Shown: positions 30,730-41,606 of the stretch, in pieces
Layout: every line of letters begins with the position of its first letter
Position numbering within the stretch: the first letter of the stretch is position 1
DNA from: Aeromonas fluvialis
Lineage (GTDB): Bacteria > Pseudomonadota > Gammaproteobacteria > Enterobacterales > Aeromonadaceae
Reading direction: 5' to 3'
Assembly (NCBI RefSeq): GCF_000819885.1
Contig: NZ_CDBO01000046.1
Coordinates: 1-61,161 of the forward strand
Length of the DNA stretch: 61,161 bases
Translations under genes and position numbers: made by a program
The notes under the pieces: model-generated
What the model was told of the DNA's origin: nothing
The model's input: only the letters and a program-made list of their open reading frames with translations
The model's database searches: none

Positions 30730-31053
30730 TCATGCCTCGCCCGCCTGGATCGGGAACTCCCTGCGCCACGCCTCGAAGCCGCCATCCAGGCTGTAGACCT
30801 CGTCATAGCCCTGTTGCAGCAGGTATTGGGCCGCCCCCTGACTGCTGTTGCCGTGATAGCAGATGACGATGACCGGGGTATCGAAATCGACCTCGTTCAT
30901 AAAGTGCACCAGGGTGCCATTGGTGAGGTGGAAGGCGCCGACCGCGTGGGCCGCTTCAAAGGATTGCGGGTCGCGAATATCCACCAGACGGGCTTCACCC
31001 GCGCTCAGTTTCTGGTGGGCATCATGGGCATTGATATGGGCAAACTGGTCCAT
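30730..31053 (-). CDS. glpE: Thiosulfate sulfurtransferase GlpE (rhodanese)
   Basis: A 107-residue single-domain rhodanese (E. coli 108) with catalytic C65 in [15 protein letters not shown]. It transfers sulfane sulfur from thiosulfate to cyanide or thioredoxin. It is first of the glpE-glpG pair. The [16 protein letters not shown] start matches the family. Confidence 0.95.
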   Translation of the reverse strand: MDQFAHINAHDAHQKLSAGEARLVDIRDPQSFEAAHAVGAFHLTNGTLVHFMNEVDFDTPVIVICYHGNSSQGAAQYLLQQGYDEVYSLDGGFEAWRREFPIQAGEA

Positions 31054-31120
31054 CGGGATGTCCTGCGAATAGGTTGATTACCGGCCAGTGTACCGCAAGC
31101 CGGGGCGCAAACTAACCCCA

Positions 31121-31149
31121 CAAAAGATAAGGGAGCCAGCGGCTCCCTT
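31121..31149 (-). terminator. Terminator of the liv operon
   Basis: A 9-bp stem AAGGGAGCC/GGCTCCCTT with a three-base loop is followed on the minus strand by ATCTTTTG. Confidence 0.85.
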
Positions 31150-31178
31150 GTGGTGACGGGTGAGCGCTGGCGCGCTTG

Positions 31179-31880
<702 letters not shown>

Positions 31881-31899
31881 CGTGACTCCTAATCCATGC

Positions 31900-32669
<770 letters not shown>

Positions 32670-32673
<4 letters not shown>

Positions 32674-33938
32674 TTCTTCAACTCCAGATGCGGACGGGTC
32701 ATCGGCAGCAATCCTTGTGGCCGCCAGATCATCATGAACACCATCAAGAGGCCGAACATCAGCATGCGGTACTCGTTGAACTCGCGTGCCAGCTCCGGCA
32801 GCACCGTCATCACGATGGCCGCCAGCACCACCCCGATCTGGGAACCCATGCCACCCAGCACCACGATGGCGAGCACGATGGCCGACTCGATAAAGACGAA
32901 GGATTCCGGGCTGATAAAGCCCTGGCGCGAGGCAAAGAAGCTGCCGGCAAAGCCCGCGAAGGTAGCGCCTATGGTGAAGGCGGTCAGCTTGATGATGGTG
33001 GGGTTGAGCCCCAGCGACTTGCAGGCGATCTCGTCTTCCCGCAGCGCTTCCCAGGCGCGACCCAGCGGCATGCGCAGCAGCCGGTTGATGACAAACAGGG
33101 TCACGACCACCAGCACCAGTGCCATCAGGTAGAGGAAGATCACCTTGTGGTTGGCGTTGTAGGTAATGCCAAAGAAGTTGTGAAAGGTATCAAAGCCGCC
33201 ATCCTTGACGGTGCGGTTGAACTCCAGCCCCGCCAGGGTCGGCTTGGGGATGCCGGAGATGCCGTTCGGGCCGCCGGTCAGGGTGGTCATGTTGTTGAGC
33301 AGGATGCGGATGATCTCGCCAAAGCCCAGGGTGACGATGGCCAGATAATCCCCCCGCAGCCGCAGCACCGGAAAACCGAGCAAGAAGCCAAACAGGGCGG
33401 CCATTCCGCCCGCGATGGGCAGGCACTCCCAGAAGCTCAGCCCGAAATAGGTGTTGAGCAGGGCATAGCTGTAAGCACCGACCGCATAGAAGCCGACATA
33501 GCCGAGATCGAGCAGACCGGCGAGGCCGACCACCACGTTCAGCCCCAACCCCAGCATGATGTAGATCAGGGTGAGGGTGGCCAGATCGATGGCGCCGCGA
33601 GAGGCCATAAAGGGCCAGCTCACCGCAAACAGCAGCACCAGCACGGCGGTGAGGTTATAGAGCTTGGGCGCCTCTTCCGGGCTCGGCAGCACCAGCTTGG
33701 TGAAGCCGACCGAGAAGCCGCTGATGGAGGCCTGAAACAGCTTGGCAATCTGGCCGCGCAGCATCTGGAACCAGAACACCAGGGTGGCGCCGCCCAGCAG
33801 CCAGGCCAGCGACACATCGAGGCGGCTCACCACCAGCAGGCGCGAGCCATCGGTCTCCAGCTGGAAGCCGAGCAACCAGAAGGAGAGCACCAGCAGCACC
33901 AGGCTGGCGATACAGGCGTGGATAAATTGATTTTTCAT
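32670..33938 (-). CDS. livM: Branched-chain amino acid ABC transporter permease LivM
   Basis: A 422-residue multi-spanning permease (E. coli 425). [47 protein letters not shown] and [22 protein letters not shown] [24 protein letters not shown] carry the cytoplasmic coupling loop that contacts the ATPases. It is separated from livH by a 20-codon micro-ORF. The GGAGG before its ATG lies inside that micro-ORF. Confidence 0.96.
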
Positions 33939-33993
33939 GCCTTCACCTCCGAATTTTGCGGGTGAATGACTTGGGGGCGGGAAAATAGCTGTT

Positions 33994-33997
<4 letters not shown>
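33935..33997 (-). CDS. 20-codon micro-ORF bridging livH and livM
   Basis: The frame reads [20 protein letters not shown]. Its ATG overlaps the livH stop in ATGA, and its own TGA overlaps the livM ATG in ATGA, so ribosomes could pass livH to micro-ORF to livM without release. The first 24 bases agree with the livM start at about 17 positions (MKQLFSRP against MKNQFIHA), so it may be the remnant of an older livM start in the ancestral place. Either a coupling leader or a scar would explain it. I have no evidence that the peptide functions. Confidence 0.4.
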
Positions 33998-34920
<923 letters not shown>

Positions 34921-34986
34921 ACTGCGTTCCCTGTACTTGCCCGCAAAGAGAGGAAGGGGTGAGTATCCTCACCCCCTATCGGCAGA

Positions 34987-36108
34987 TTACTTGACTTGGC
35001 TGGAAGTACCGTCAGCGTGCCACTGGAACACGCCGAACTCGAAGCCTTTAAGATCTCCGTTCGGTGCCCATGTGAGCGGACCCATTACAGTATCGATCGG
35101 TGCCGCTTTGATAGCGGTGGCAACGGCGGCCGGGTCATCTTCACCCGCCTTGGCAATACCCGCTGCCAGGCTCTGCACCGCGGCATAGGTGGTCCACACG
35201 AACGGGCCGGAGGAGTCCTGACCCTTGGCTTTGAAGGCTTCAACCAGCGGGGCGTTGGCAGGAACCAGATCATACTTGTTCGGCAGGGTCACCAGCAGGC
35301 CTTCAGACGCCGGGCCACCGATGGCGGAGATATCCTTGTTACCCACCCCTTCCGGGCCCATGAACTTGGCTTTCAGCCCCTTCTCGCCAGCCTGACGCAG
35401 GATCAGACCCAGCTCCGGGTGGTAGCCGCCGTAGTAGACGAAATCGACGTTCCCTTTCTGCAGCTTGGCGATCAGGGCGGAGAAGTCCTTGTCACCGGCG
35501 GTGATCCCTTCAAAGGCCACCACTTTCACGCCAGCCTTGTCGAGCGCAGCTTTGACGCTGGAGGCGATCCCTTCACCGTACTGCTTCTTGTCGTGGATGA
35601 CGGCCACACGCTGGGGTTTGACCTGCTCGATGATGTATTTGGCGGCAGTCGGGCCCTGATCGCTATCCAGACCTATGGTGCGCAGGGTCAGCTGGTAACC
35701 GCGCTCGGTGATTTTTGGGTTGGTGGAGGCGGGGGTAATCATCAGGATCCCCTCGTCTTCATAGATGTCGGAGGCGGGCAGGGTATTGTCGGAGCAGAGG
35801 TGGCCGACCACGAACTTGACGCCGTCATTCACCACCTTGTTGGCAACGGCCACCGCCTGTTTGGGATCGCAGGCATCGTCATAGACGACCGCTTCGATCT
35901 GCTTGCCATTGATGCCGCCTGCCTTGTTGATCTGCTCGACCGCCATCTTGCCACCGGTGAACTGCATGTCCCCGTACTGGGCGACCGGGCCGGTCAGGGG
36001 GCCAGCGATACCGATCTTGATGGTGTCTGCCGCGTGGGCGATGGAGACCGATCCAAACAGAGCCAAAGAAACCGCTGCCCTGACTGCCATTTTGCTGAAG
36101 TTATGCAT
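34987..36108 (-). CDS. Periplasmic branched-chain amino acid-binding protein (LivJ/LivK family)
   Basis: A 373-residue binding protein. A signal peptide covers about residues 1-26, cleaved after AHA, and the mature start [20 protein letters not shown] is typical. Later segments [13 protein letters not shown] and [20 protein letters not shown] line the ligand cleft. It delivers leucine, isoleucine or valine to LivHMGF. The sequence does not let me choose between LivJ and LivK. It is the first gene of the operon and only one binding protein is present. Confidence 0.95.
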   Translation of the reverse strand: MHNFSKMAVRAAVSLALFGSVSIAHAADTIKIGIAGPLTGPVAQYGDMQFTGGKMAVEQINKAGGINGKQIEAVVYDDACDPKQAVAVANKVVNDGVKFVVGHLCSDNTLPASDIYEDEGILMITPASTNPKITERGYQLTLRTIGLDSDQGPTAAKYIIEQVKPQRVAVIHDKKQYGEGIASSVKAALDKAGVKVVAFEGITAGDKDFSALIAKLQKGNVDFVYYGGYHPELGLILRQAGEKGLKAKFMGPEGVGNKDISAIGGPASEGLLVTLPNKYDLVPANAPLVEAFKAKGQDSSGPFVWTTYAAVQSLAAGIAKAGEDDPAAVATAIKAAPIDTVMGPLTWAPNGDLKGFEFGVFQWHADGTSSQVK

Positions 36109-36127
36109 TGATTCGTCCCTTAATCAG

Positions 36128-36139
36128 TGAAATGTTTCA
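36128..36139. promoter_or_regulatory. Inverted repeat in the livJ/K leader
   Basis: TGAAA and TTTCA flank two bases, 20 bases upstream of the binding-protein start. TGAAA..TTTCA half sites are used by several LacI-family repressors. The divergent LacI-type gene 430 bases away is an obvious candidate regulator, but this is only proximity. Confidence 0.35.
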
Positions 36140-36454
36140 TTTTATGCACGTCATTCCGAGCCTGTGTCCCGCCAGCCCGGCGATAGATAAGGTTCTATCA
36201 TTCCTCACCGTGCAATAACAAGATGTTAAAGATACTAACCGGATGGGGGGGGTGGCTATTTTTTAGAGCAAATAACCTGCCATATTTTTTATTTTGGTGT
36301 TTAATTCTGTTTTGTTTGGTTAACATATTAACAACACAGGGTTGATTGGCAGAAAGCCAGAGTAAAAAGCTGGCGATATTTCATTCTGTGTCCGCTCTCA
36401 TTTTGACCAAATTTCGTTTGCGCAAATAGAAATGACCACCTAGATTAGCCAGCG

Positions 36455-36484
36455 TTGACAATTCACTGGCAGCTCTCGTTAAAA
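36455..36484 (+). promoter_or_regulatory. Promoter of the LacI-type regulator
   Basis: A perfect -35 TTGACA (36455-36460) is followed after 18 bases by TTAAAA (36479-36484), 58 bases before the ATG. Confidence 0.5.
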
Positions 36485-36542
36485 CCAAGCCTTTATTCGG
36501 GAAATCTGCTAATGTTCCGCCTTTGACAGTCAGGAGACTGAG

Positions 36543-37547
36543 ATGGCCACTATCAAGGATGTCGCCTCGCGCGCAGGCGTATCCATCTCCACCGTCTCAC
36601 ATGTGCTCAACCACACTCGGAGGGTCAGCGAAGACGCGACCCAGAAAGTGCTTGAGGCGGTGGCCGAACTCAACTACGCGCCCAACTCGGTAGCGCGCAG
36701 TCTTAAAATAAATTCGACCAAGACCATTGGTATGCTGGTCACCACCAGCGTAAACCCCTTCTTCGCAGAAGTGGTGCAAGGGGTTGAAGCGTACTGCTTC
36801 GAACAGGGCTACAGCCTGATCCTCTGCAACACCGAAAACCAGCCGCCTCGCCAACAGCATTACCTGAGAATGCTGATGGAGAAGCGGGTGGATGGCCTGC
36901 TGGTATTGGGGACCGATATCGACACCCCGTTGCGCGACATGCTGCGCATCCACAAAAACGTGCCGCAGGTGGTGCTGGATTGGGGCACGGAGTGCGATTT
37001 CGCCAACGTGATCAACGACAACGCCCGCATCGGCGCCCGCATGGCCGTACGCCATCTGCTGGAGCTGGGGCACCGCGACATCGTCTGCATTACGGGCCAC
37101 CTCGCCAAGCCGACTACCCAGCAGCGACTGGACGGGGTACGTGATGCGCTGGGCGAGCACGGTCTGACCCTCAAAGATGAACAGGTCTTTGAAGGGGACT
37201 ACGAGAGCCAGAGCGGCTTCGATGCCATGCAACGCATCCTGGCCCTGCAGCCTCGTCCGACTGCGGTCTTTGCCTTCGATGACCCCATGGCGATCGGCGC
37301 GATTTGCGCTGCCTGGGAAGCCGGAGTCAAGGTGCCGGACGATATCTCCATCATCGGCTATGACGATGTGGAGATGGCGCGCTTCTCCAGCCCGCCGCTC
37401 ACCACCATCCGTCACCCGAAGGCCGAACTGGGCCAGCTGGCGGTGCAGCATCTGGTCAGCCGGATCCGCAACAAGGAGCTGGAAGTGGAATCGATGACGG
37501 TACAGCCCGAGCTGATCGTCCGTCGCTCGGTCAAACCGTTGCGTTAA
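36543..37547 (+). CDS. LacI-family transcriptional regulator (RbsR/PurR-like)
   Basis: A 334-residue repressor-type protein. The N-terminal helix-turn-helix and hinge (MATIKDVASRAGVSISTVSHVLN to YAPNSVARSLK) are followed by a periplasmic-binding-protein-like effector domain starting TIGMLVTTSVNPFFAEVVQGVE. It resembles RbsR (CITGHLAKPTTQQRLDG, IGYDDVEMARFSSPPLTTI) and also PurR. No rbs or pur genes are nearby, so its effector is unknown. It could regulate the divergent liv operon or distant sites such as the codBA operator. Confidence 0.9.
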   Translation: MATIKDVASRAGVSISTVSHVLNHTRRVSEDATQKVLEAVAELNYAPNSVARSLKINSTKTIGMLVTTSVNPFFAEVVQGVEAYCFEQGYSLILCNTENQPPRQQHYLRMLMEKRVDGLLVLGTDIDTPLRDMLRIHKNVPQVVLDWGTECDFANVINDNARIGARMAVRHLLELGHRDIVCITGHLAKPTTQQRLDGVRDALGEHGLTLKDEQVFEGDYESQSGFDAMQRILALQPRPTAVFAFDDPMAIGAICAAWEAGVKVPDDISIIGYDDVEMARFSSPPLTTIRHPKAELGQLAVQHLVSRIRNKELEVESMTVQPELIVRRSVKPLR

Positions 37548-37568
37548 TCCGCACCCGTTGCCAAAACG

Positions 37569-37602
37569 AAAAACCCCCTCTGTCACGAGGGGGTTTTTGT
37601 TT
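37569..37602 (+). terminator. Intrinsic terminator after the LacI-type gene
   Basis: A 12-bp stem starting AAAAACCCCCTC with a six-base loop is followed by a T run. It marks the left edge of the accessory island. Confidence 0.93.
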
Positions 37603-37656
37603 ATGGGCGGTTTATTTCAGTTTTGGCCAGTAGGCTTTGTTGGCCTTAAATCTCGT

Positions 37657-37720
37657 GGCAAATCACGGGATGGCAAATCACGGGACACCGGCAAATCACG
37701 GGACACCCACCTTTTTGACA
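37657..37720 (+). repeat. REP-like repeat cluster upstream of the RAYT gene
   Basis: GGCAAATCACGGGA occurs three times, at 37657-37670, 37672-37685 and 37690-37703. The last copy runs into GGGACACCCACCTTTTT (37700-37716). GGGACACC-type units recur in inverted orientation at 38895 and 39943. Such short units beside a RAYT gene are the expected substrates of that transposase. Confidence 0.8.
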
Positions 37721-37767
37721 GCTCGTTACCTCTGTTCTTTACTGAAAGAAAGTCGCAGGAGGTTGCC

Positions 37768-38718
37768 ATGACCATCCCCCGTTCCCGTCAAATCAGTCTG
37801 CAAGATACACCCTACTACCATGTGGTCAGTCGCTGCGTGCGGCGGGCCTTCTTGTGCGGAGAAGATGTCCATTCAGGTCAAAATTACGAGCACAGGCGGC
37901 AGTGGGTGGTCGACAAGCTTGGCCAGCTGTCGCGGCTGTTTGCCATCGGTGTTTGTGCCTATGCGGTGATGAGTAATCACTATCATTTGGTGCTCAAAGT
38001 TGAGCCTGACATTGCCGCCGACTGGAGTGATCGGGAGGTTGCAGAGCGCTGGGCCGCGTTGTTCCAGTGGCCACTGCTGGTTAGACGCTGGTATCAGGGG
38101 GAATCCCTGATTGAACCTGAACTGGCAGTGGTGAAACAGTTGATAGCCCAATGGCGGGAGCGGTTGTACTCCATCAGCTGGTTTGTGCGCTTGCTCAATG
38201 AAAATTTGGCTCGTCAGGCCAATCAGGAAGATGGTTGCAAGGGGCATTTTTGGGAAGGGCGTTTCAAAAGTCAGGCCCTGCTCACCGAATCCGCCCTGCT
38301 GGCCTGCATGGCATATGTTGACCTCAACCCGATAAGGGCGGCGTTGACCGACAGACCTGAAGAGAGTGACTACACCAGCATCAAGCAGCGCCTCGATGAT
38401 GACCAATCCACAGCATCATTACCACCATTGTTGCTGCCATTCACCAGTCGAGGGTATTCCGATGGGTTACCTTATGCTTTTGCTGATTATCTGATGCTGG
38501 TGGACTGGACAGGAAGATCCATCAGAGCCGACAAGCGAGGCTATATCCCGGCTCAACTTGCGCCCATTCTGCAACGGCTCGGTCTGGATGCTGAGCAGTG
38601 GCTGCGACAGGTGACGCTGTTTCGGCGACCCGGCATCAGAGTGGTAGGCGACAGAGAGCATTGCCAACTGTTTGCCCAGCACTGTGGCCAGCAGCGATGT
38701 CATCGACCGTCTTTGTGA
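37768..38718 (+). CDS. REP-associated tyrosine transposase (RAYT, Y1 family)
   Basis: A 316-residue single-stranded-DNA transposase of the Y1/HUH superfamily. The metal-binding HUH motif is H71-Y72-H73 in VMSNHYHLVLKVEP. KGHFWEGRFKSQALL and AYVDLNPIRAAL are diagnostic of RAYTs. The ATG at 37768 follows AGGAGG and gives the family start MTIPRSRQISLQDTPYYHVVSR; the longer frame upstream only reads through repeats. These domesticated IS200-like proteins process REP sequences. Flanking REP-like units on both sides support this. Confidence 0.93.
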   Translation: MTIPRSRQISLQDTPYYHVVSRCVRRAFLCGEDVHSGQNYEHRRQWVVDKLGQLSRLFAIGVCAYAVMSNHYHLVLKVEPDIAADWSDREVAERWAALFQWPLLVRRWYQGESLIEPELAVVKQLIAQWRERLYSISWFVRLLNENLARQANQEDGCKGHFWEGRFKSQALLTESALLACMAYVDLNPIRAALTDRPEESDYTSIKQRLDDDQSTASLPPLLLPFTSRGYSDGLPYAFADYLMLVDWTGRSIRADKRGYIPAQLAPILQRLGLDAEQWLRQVTLFRRPGIRVVGDREHCQLFAQHCGQQRCHRPSL

Positions 38719-38778
38719 GTTGTTAGTCCCCGTTTCTGCTATCAAACACAAATGGCTGCCCTGCTGCCTGGTGCGGCA

Positions 38779-38806
38779 TGGCCTGGAAAAGAGATGGTCC
38801 AGGCCA
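38779..38806. other. Hairpin between the RAYT gene and the downstream REP
   Basis: TGGCCTGG (38779-38786) and CCAGGCCA (38799-38806) form a perfect 8-bp stem with a 12-base loop. No T run follows on either strand. The surrounding 38719-38894 holds no other feature that I recognise. Confidence 0.35.
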
Positions 38807-38894
38807 GCACACCACCAATTGATCTCTTCTGCTTAGGCGCCCCAACCAAGAGTCAGTCACATCTGAGGCAGGCGACATGCTATGGCTTGTGTAG

Positions 38895-38944
38895 AAAGGT
38901 GGGTGTCCCTGAATCGTCCGGAATCGGCAGGTGTCCCTGAATCG
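38895..38944 (-). repeat. Inverted REP-like pair downstream of the RAYT gene
   Basis: AAAGGTGGGTGTCCC (38895-38909) is the reverse complement of bases 37700-37714 upstream of the transposase. GGTGTCCCTGAATCG occurs twice, at 38902-38916 and 38930-38944. The RAYT gene is thus bracketed by REP-like units in opposite orientation. Confidence 0.8.
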
Positions 38945-38947
38945 GCA

Positions 38948-39178
38948 GGGAAAGTGACCCGTCTGCGCGAGCATGCCGAGATGATGCGGCAATAACCGGA
39001 GATGGAGCATGATGATCCGAGCATGGTAAACTTGGTACTTGGCGCCAGCAGTGAGCTGGTGTGGCACTTCCCCAAGGCGGGCCAGAACGATTTTTTCTGT
39101 CTGCTGACCGGCCATATGGAAGCGGGCATGGTGGGTCAGATCCGGGTAGTGGAGGAAACGCCAGAAGGGGGTCCATAG
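38948..39178 (+). pseudogene. Truncated cupredoxin (copper-binding) gene remnant
   Basis: Translated from 38948 the frame reads GKVTRLREHAEMMRQ, stop (38993-38995), then PEMEHDDPSMVN, SSELVWHFPKAGQNDFFC and LTGHMEAGMVGQIRV before a stop at 39176. This is the C-terminal part of a plastocyanin/azurin-like domain, in which H..M, DDP, the cysteine and GH(x)EAGM(x)G form the copper site. The 5' part is missing at the REP boundary and a nonsense codon interrupts the rest. I infer that the RAYT/REP unit destroyed the gene. It lies just upstream of a CusF-like gene. Confidence 0.75.
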
Positions 39179-39257
39179 CAGGATCGTGATGGTAGTGAAT
39201 GACTTAACTGCTCGCGCAAATGATGTCCTGCGCGAGCAATCTGATGAGGAGAAGCGA

Positions 39258-39593
39258 ATGAAATCTGCATTGACCCTGTTGTTGGCCGGCACCCTGGGAC
39301 TGGCCATGCCGGCCCTGGCCAATGAACACGATAGTCACGAGAGCCACCATCCGGAGGAGTCAACCTTTGGCGCACAAGTGATGACCAAGGGGGTCGTCAC
39401 CAAAGTTGATAAGGAGGCCGGCAAGGTGGGGATCCGCCACGAGGCGATAGCCAACCTTGGGATGCCAGCCATGACCATGGTCTTCAAGGTGGTCGATCCG
39501 GCGCTGCTGGAGGGGCTCAAGAGCGGGGATGCCATCGAGTTTTTTGCCGAGCAGCATGACGGGGCGCTGGTGGTCATGAGCCTTAATCGCTGA
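39258..39593 (+). CDS. CusF-like periplasmic copper-binding protein
   Basis: A 111-residue secreted protein with a signal peptide (about 1-21, ending ALA), a histidine-rich linker (HDSHESHHPEES) and a CusF-type OB-fold. GVVTKVDKEAGKVGIRHEAI leads to GMPAMTMVF. Ligands correspond to H61, M72 and M74; the tryptophan that stacks on copper in E. coli CusF is methionine (M69) here. It likely carries Cu(I) or Ag(I) in the periplasm. It was probably cotranscribed with the now broken cupredoxin gene upstream. Confidence 0.88.
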   Translation: MKSALTLLLAGTLGLAMPALANEHDSHESHHPEESTFGAQVMTKGVVTKVDKEAGKVGIRHEAIANLGMPAMTMVFKVVDPALLEGLKSGDAIEFFAEQHDGALVVMSLNR

Positions 39594-39681
39594 GGCGGCC
39601 CCAACACCGAGCCCGAGCACAAGGGGTCGGTGCGCAGCTCAGCTCATGGCCAGTTCGCTGCCATGGCGCTGAGTTAATGAG

Positions 39682-39707
39682 ACCTCCCCTGACAGGGGAG
39701 GTTTTTT
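39682..39707 (+). terminator. Intrinsic terminator after the CusF-like gene
   Basis: A 9-bp stem ACCTCCCCT/AGGGGAGGT with a three-base loop is followed by a T run. Confidence 0.93.
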
Positions 39708-39775
39708 GTGCGTGTAAGTCGGCGCAGCGGCGCGCAGATGGGGAGTGAGGGTGGCCGTGATGGGACGATATCTAT

Positions 39776-39892
39776 TTACGTGAATGTCCGATTACGCCTG
39801 ACAGCTATCTTGAAAAACGCCGCCTGCGTCTTGGCCTCATGATGGTAAGGCGTATTGGCGAAACTGAGCGGGTGTGAACGGACAATGGTCAT
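39776..39892 (-). pseudogene. N-terminal remnant of a second RAYT transposase
   Basis: The minus-strand frame begins MTIVRSHPLSFANTPYHH, matching the intact RAYT start MTIPRSRQISLQDTPYYH (9 of 18 identical, no gaps), then loses similarity and stops after 38 codons. The GGGACACCCACCTTTTT unit lies 50-70 bases upstream of its ATG, as it does upstream of the intact gene. It is therefore the relic of another RAYT unit facing the first. Bases 39594-39775 otherwise show only the terminator at 39682. Confidence 0.75.
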
Positions 39893-39942
39893 GACAACTT
39901 CCTCGGCAGTGATGTATCAAGCCACGTAGCCAGCTATGCCGT

Positions 39943-39963
39943 TGTCAAAAAGGTGGGTGTCCC
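39943..39963 (-). repeat. REP-like boundary repeat, inverted copy
   Basis: These 21 bases are the exact reverse complement of 37700-37720 (GGGACACCCACCTTTTT plus GACA). The two copies face each other across 2.2 kb. Each lies just upstream of a RAYT start, intact on the left and remnant on the right. It ends 11 bases from the stop of the OLD-like gene. Confidence 0.9.
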
Positions 39964-39974
39964 AGATTTTGTTG

Positions 39975-41468
39975 TTAATTTGCAGGCTGCTCAAGCAATG
40001 GAATTATTTTTTCTTCTAACCATGTCCTTATATCTCTTGTATAGTCTTCCCATATATCTGTAGTAGACACTAAATCTATTATCTTGCTTAACCCTACACT
40101 TCGCTCTAAGCCTAGGCGATTTATGATGTCATCAATATATTTATGACTTTCATCCACTGCAACAATGTCTTTGGCAGCATCAACGATTTCCTGTTGTTCA
40201 TCATTTAATTGGGTGAGAATGTTAGATATGGCTTGATGAAGGAATGGTTCCGGTTTTACATTTCTTGGTAAATTATATTGTTTTATTACTTGCATTGCGC
40301 TGGCTTTGTAGTCACGGGATAGTTCGTCTGTGCCTGTAATAACCCGATCTAATTTATCCATTTTTTCTTCATGGGATGAGTAAATATCACCATCCAAAAC
40401 AAATAAAGCATTGTCTATGTTTTGGTTACTGAATAGTAGTCCTGCGACTGCAGTAAAACTATTTATTGCAGCACCAAATCGCTGAATTGAAATAAACCGC
40501 ATTCCTTTTAATTGTGAAGCCAGTTTACGGATGATCGCGGCAGACAAGTCATCTTCGACAAAAATCTCAACTGGTTTTGGTTGATTCCCTGTTAGCCTAT
40601 TTATCGCGTCAGGCTTCGTTTCATTAAAACAAAAAGTTTTTGTTGGTGTCGAAAAAATATGCCGAATATTAATGGTTGGGGATAGATTAATAACGGATTC
40701 TCTATGTGTTGTAAAAACGATCTGCAATTCCTTATCGATAGCTCTGGAATGAATTGTTTTTATCAGTGATAGCATTGCAATATCATGTAAAAGAAGGTCT
40801 AACTCATCGATAAGTATCATTGAGTATTTTGGAGCGTTATATACTTTCTCTAATATATGAAATACTTTTTGTTCTCCAGCGCTCATACTTAAAGCGGAGT
40901 ATTTTAGTCCTTCAACCTCAACGCCCATAAAGTCTTTCCCAGACGCAGTATGTATATTATATTTTAGATATCGTTTGTTTAAAATATATGAGGCCTTTTG
41001 GAGGATAGTATTAAATACATCCTCTTCCATTGCGTTAGTTTCATAATTTATTTTTGCTTGTTTTTTCTCAAGTTCAATCATTGGCACGCATTTATCTATA
41101 CCAATATAATAAACCTCTCTTTTTGGTCTGCGAGCATATATTGGTGTCCAACGAGCCATCTTTTCATAAATGGTCATTATATTATCATGTACTTCTCTCC
41201 CATCTCGAAATGAATGGGTTATTTCTAAGTTGGAGTCATTCCAGAGGGCATCAGTGTTGGGAAGGAAAAACTCGCTGAATTTGTGATTTTCGCCATTGGT
41301 TACTGGCTGATAAACACATGCAATGGCATGCAATATTGTGGATTTCCCATTACCATTAGGGCCAAGAATTGCGGTGACTGGAGAACCATTAAAATCAATA
41401 TCTAGGCTAATTAAGTTTTTTAGCTTGGTGAATTTTATTGATTTTAATTTTTGATTGCTTATGGCCAT
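39975..41468 (-). CDS. OLD-like ATPase with C-terminal TOPRIM-type domain
   Basis: A 497-residue protein. The ABC-type ATPase half has Walker A GPNGNGKS (36-43), signature SMSAGEQ (194-200), Walker B MILIDELD (217-224) and switch H255. The C-terminal half has a TOPRIM-like pattern: E305 in EIFVEDD and D359-x-D361 in FVLDGDIY. This layout is that of overcoming-lysogenization-defect (OLD) nucleases, used in phage defence alone or with a helicase (Gabija). No helicase or other partner is adjacent. The gene is markedly A+T-rich and lies in the accessory island. Confidence 0.8.
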   Translation of the reverse strand: MAISNQKLKSIKFTKLKNLISLDIDFNGSPVTAILGPNGNGKSTILHAIACVYQPVTNGENHKFSEFFLPNTDALWNDSNLEITHSFRDGREVHDNIMTIYEKMARWTPIYARRPKREVYYIGIDKCVPMIELEKKQAKINYETNAMEEDVFNTILQKASYILNKRYLKYNIHTASGKDFMGVEVEGLKYSALSMSAGEQKVFHILEKVYNAPKYSMILIDELDLLLHDIAMLSLIKTIHSRAIDKELQIVFTTHRESVINLSPTINIRHIFSTPTKTFCFNETKPDAINRLTGNQPKPVEIFVEDDLSAAIIRKLASQLKGMRFISIQRFGAAINSFTAVAGLLFSNQNIDNALFVLDGDIYSSHEEKMDKLDRVITGTDELSRDYKASAMQVIKQYNLPRNVKPEPFLHQAISNILTQLNDEQQEIVDAAKDIVAVDESHKYIDDIINRLGLERSVGLSKIIDLVSTTDIWEDYTRDIRTWLEEKIIPLLEQPAN

Positions 41469-41606
41469 GGACTTAGCTCGTATAGTTAAATTTTTGGAAA
41501 ATTATATAAAATGGTGCAGATAGGCATTATTTTCAATGAAAAATAGCTTGAAGGCTATAAAAATTTGGTGTCTTTACAAGTTTCAATTAATTTGAAAAAG
41601 CTGAAA

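Larger units (their letters stand above)
36109..36542. other. Divergent intergenic region between the liv operon and the LacI-type gene
   Basis: This A+T-rich stretch should carry promoters for both directions. Visible elements are an inverted repeat TGAAATGTTTCA (36128-36139), a run of eight G (36245-36252), the palindromic GTTAACATATTAAC (36319-36332) and a good sigma-70-like promoter toward the LacI-type gene. No open frame looks like a gene. Confidence 0.6.

Noticed and set aside
37558..37767. N-terminal extension of the RAYT gene from 37558
   Set aside because: The upstream frame reads through a terminator and REP-like repeats; the ATG at 37768 has AGGAGG and the family N-terminus.
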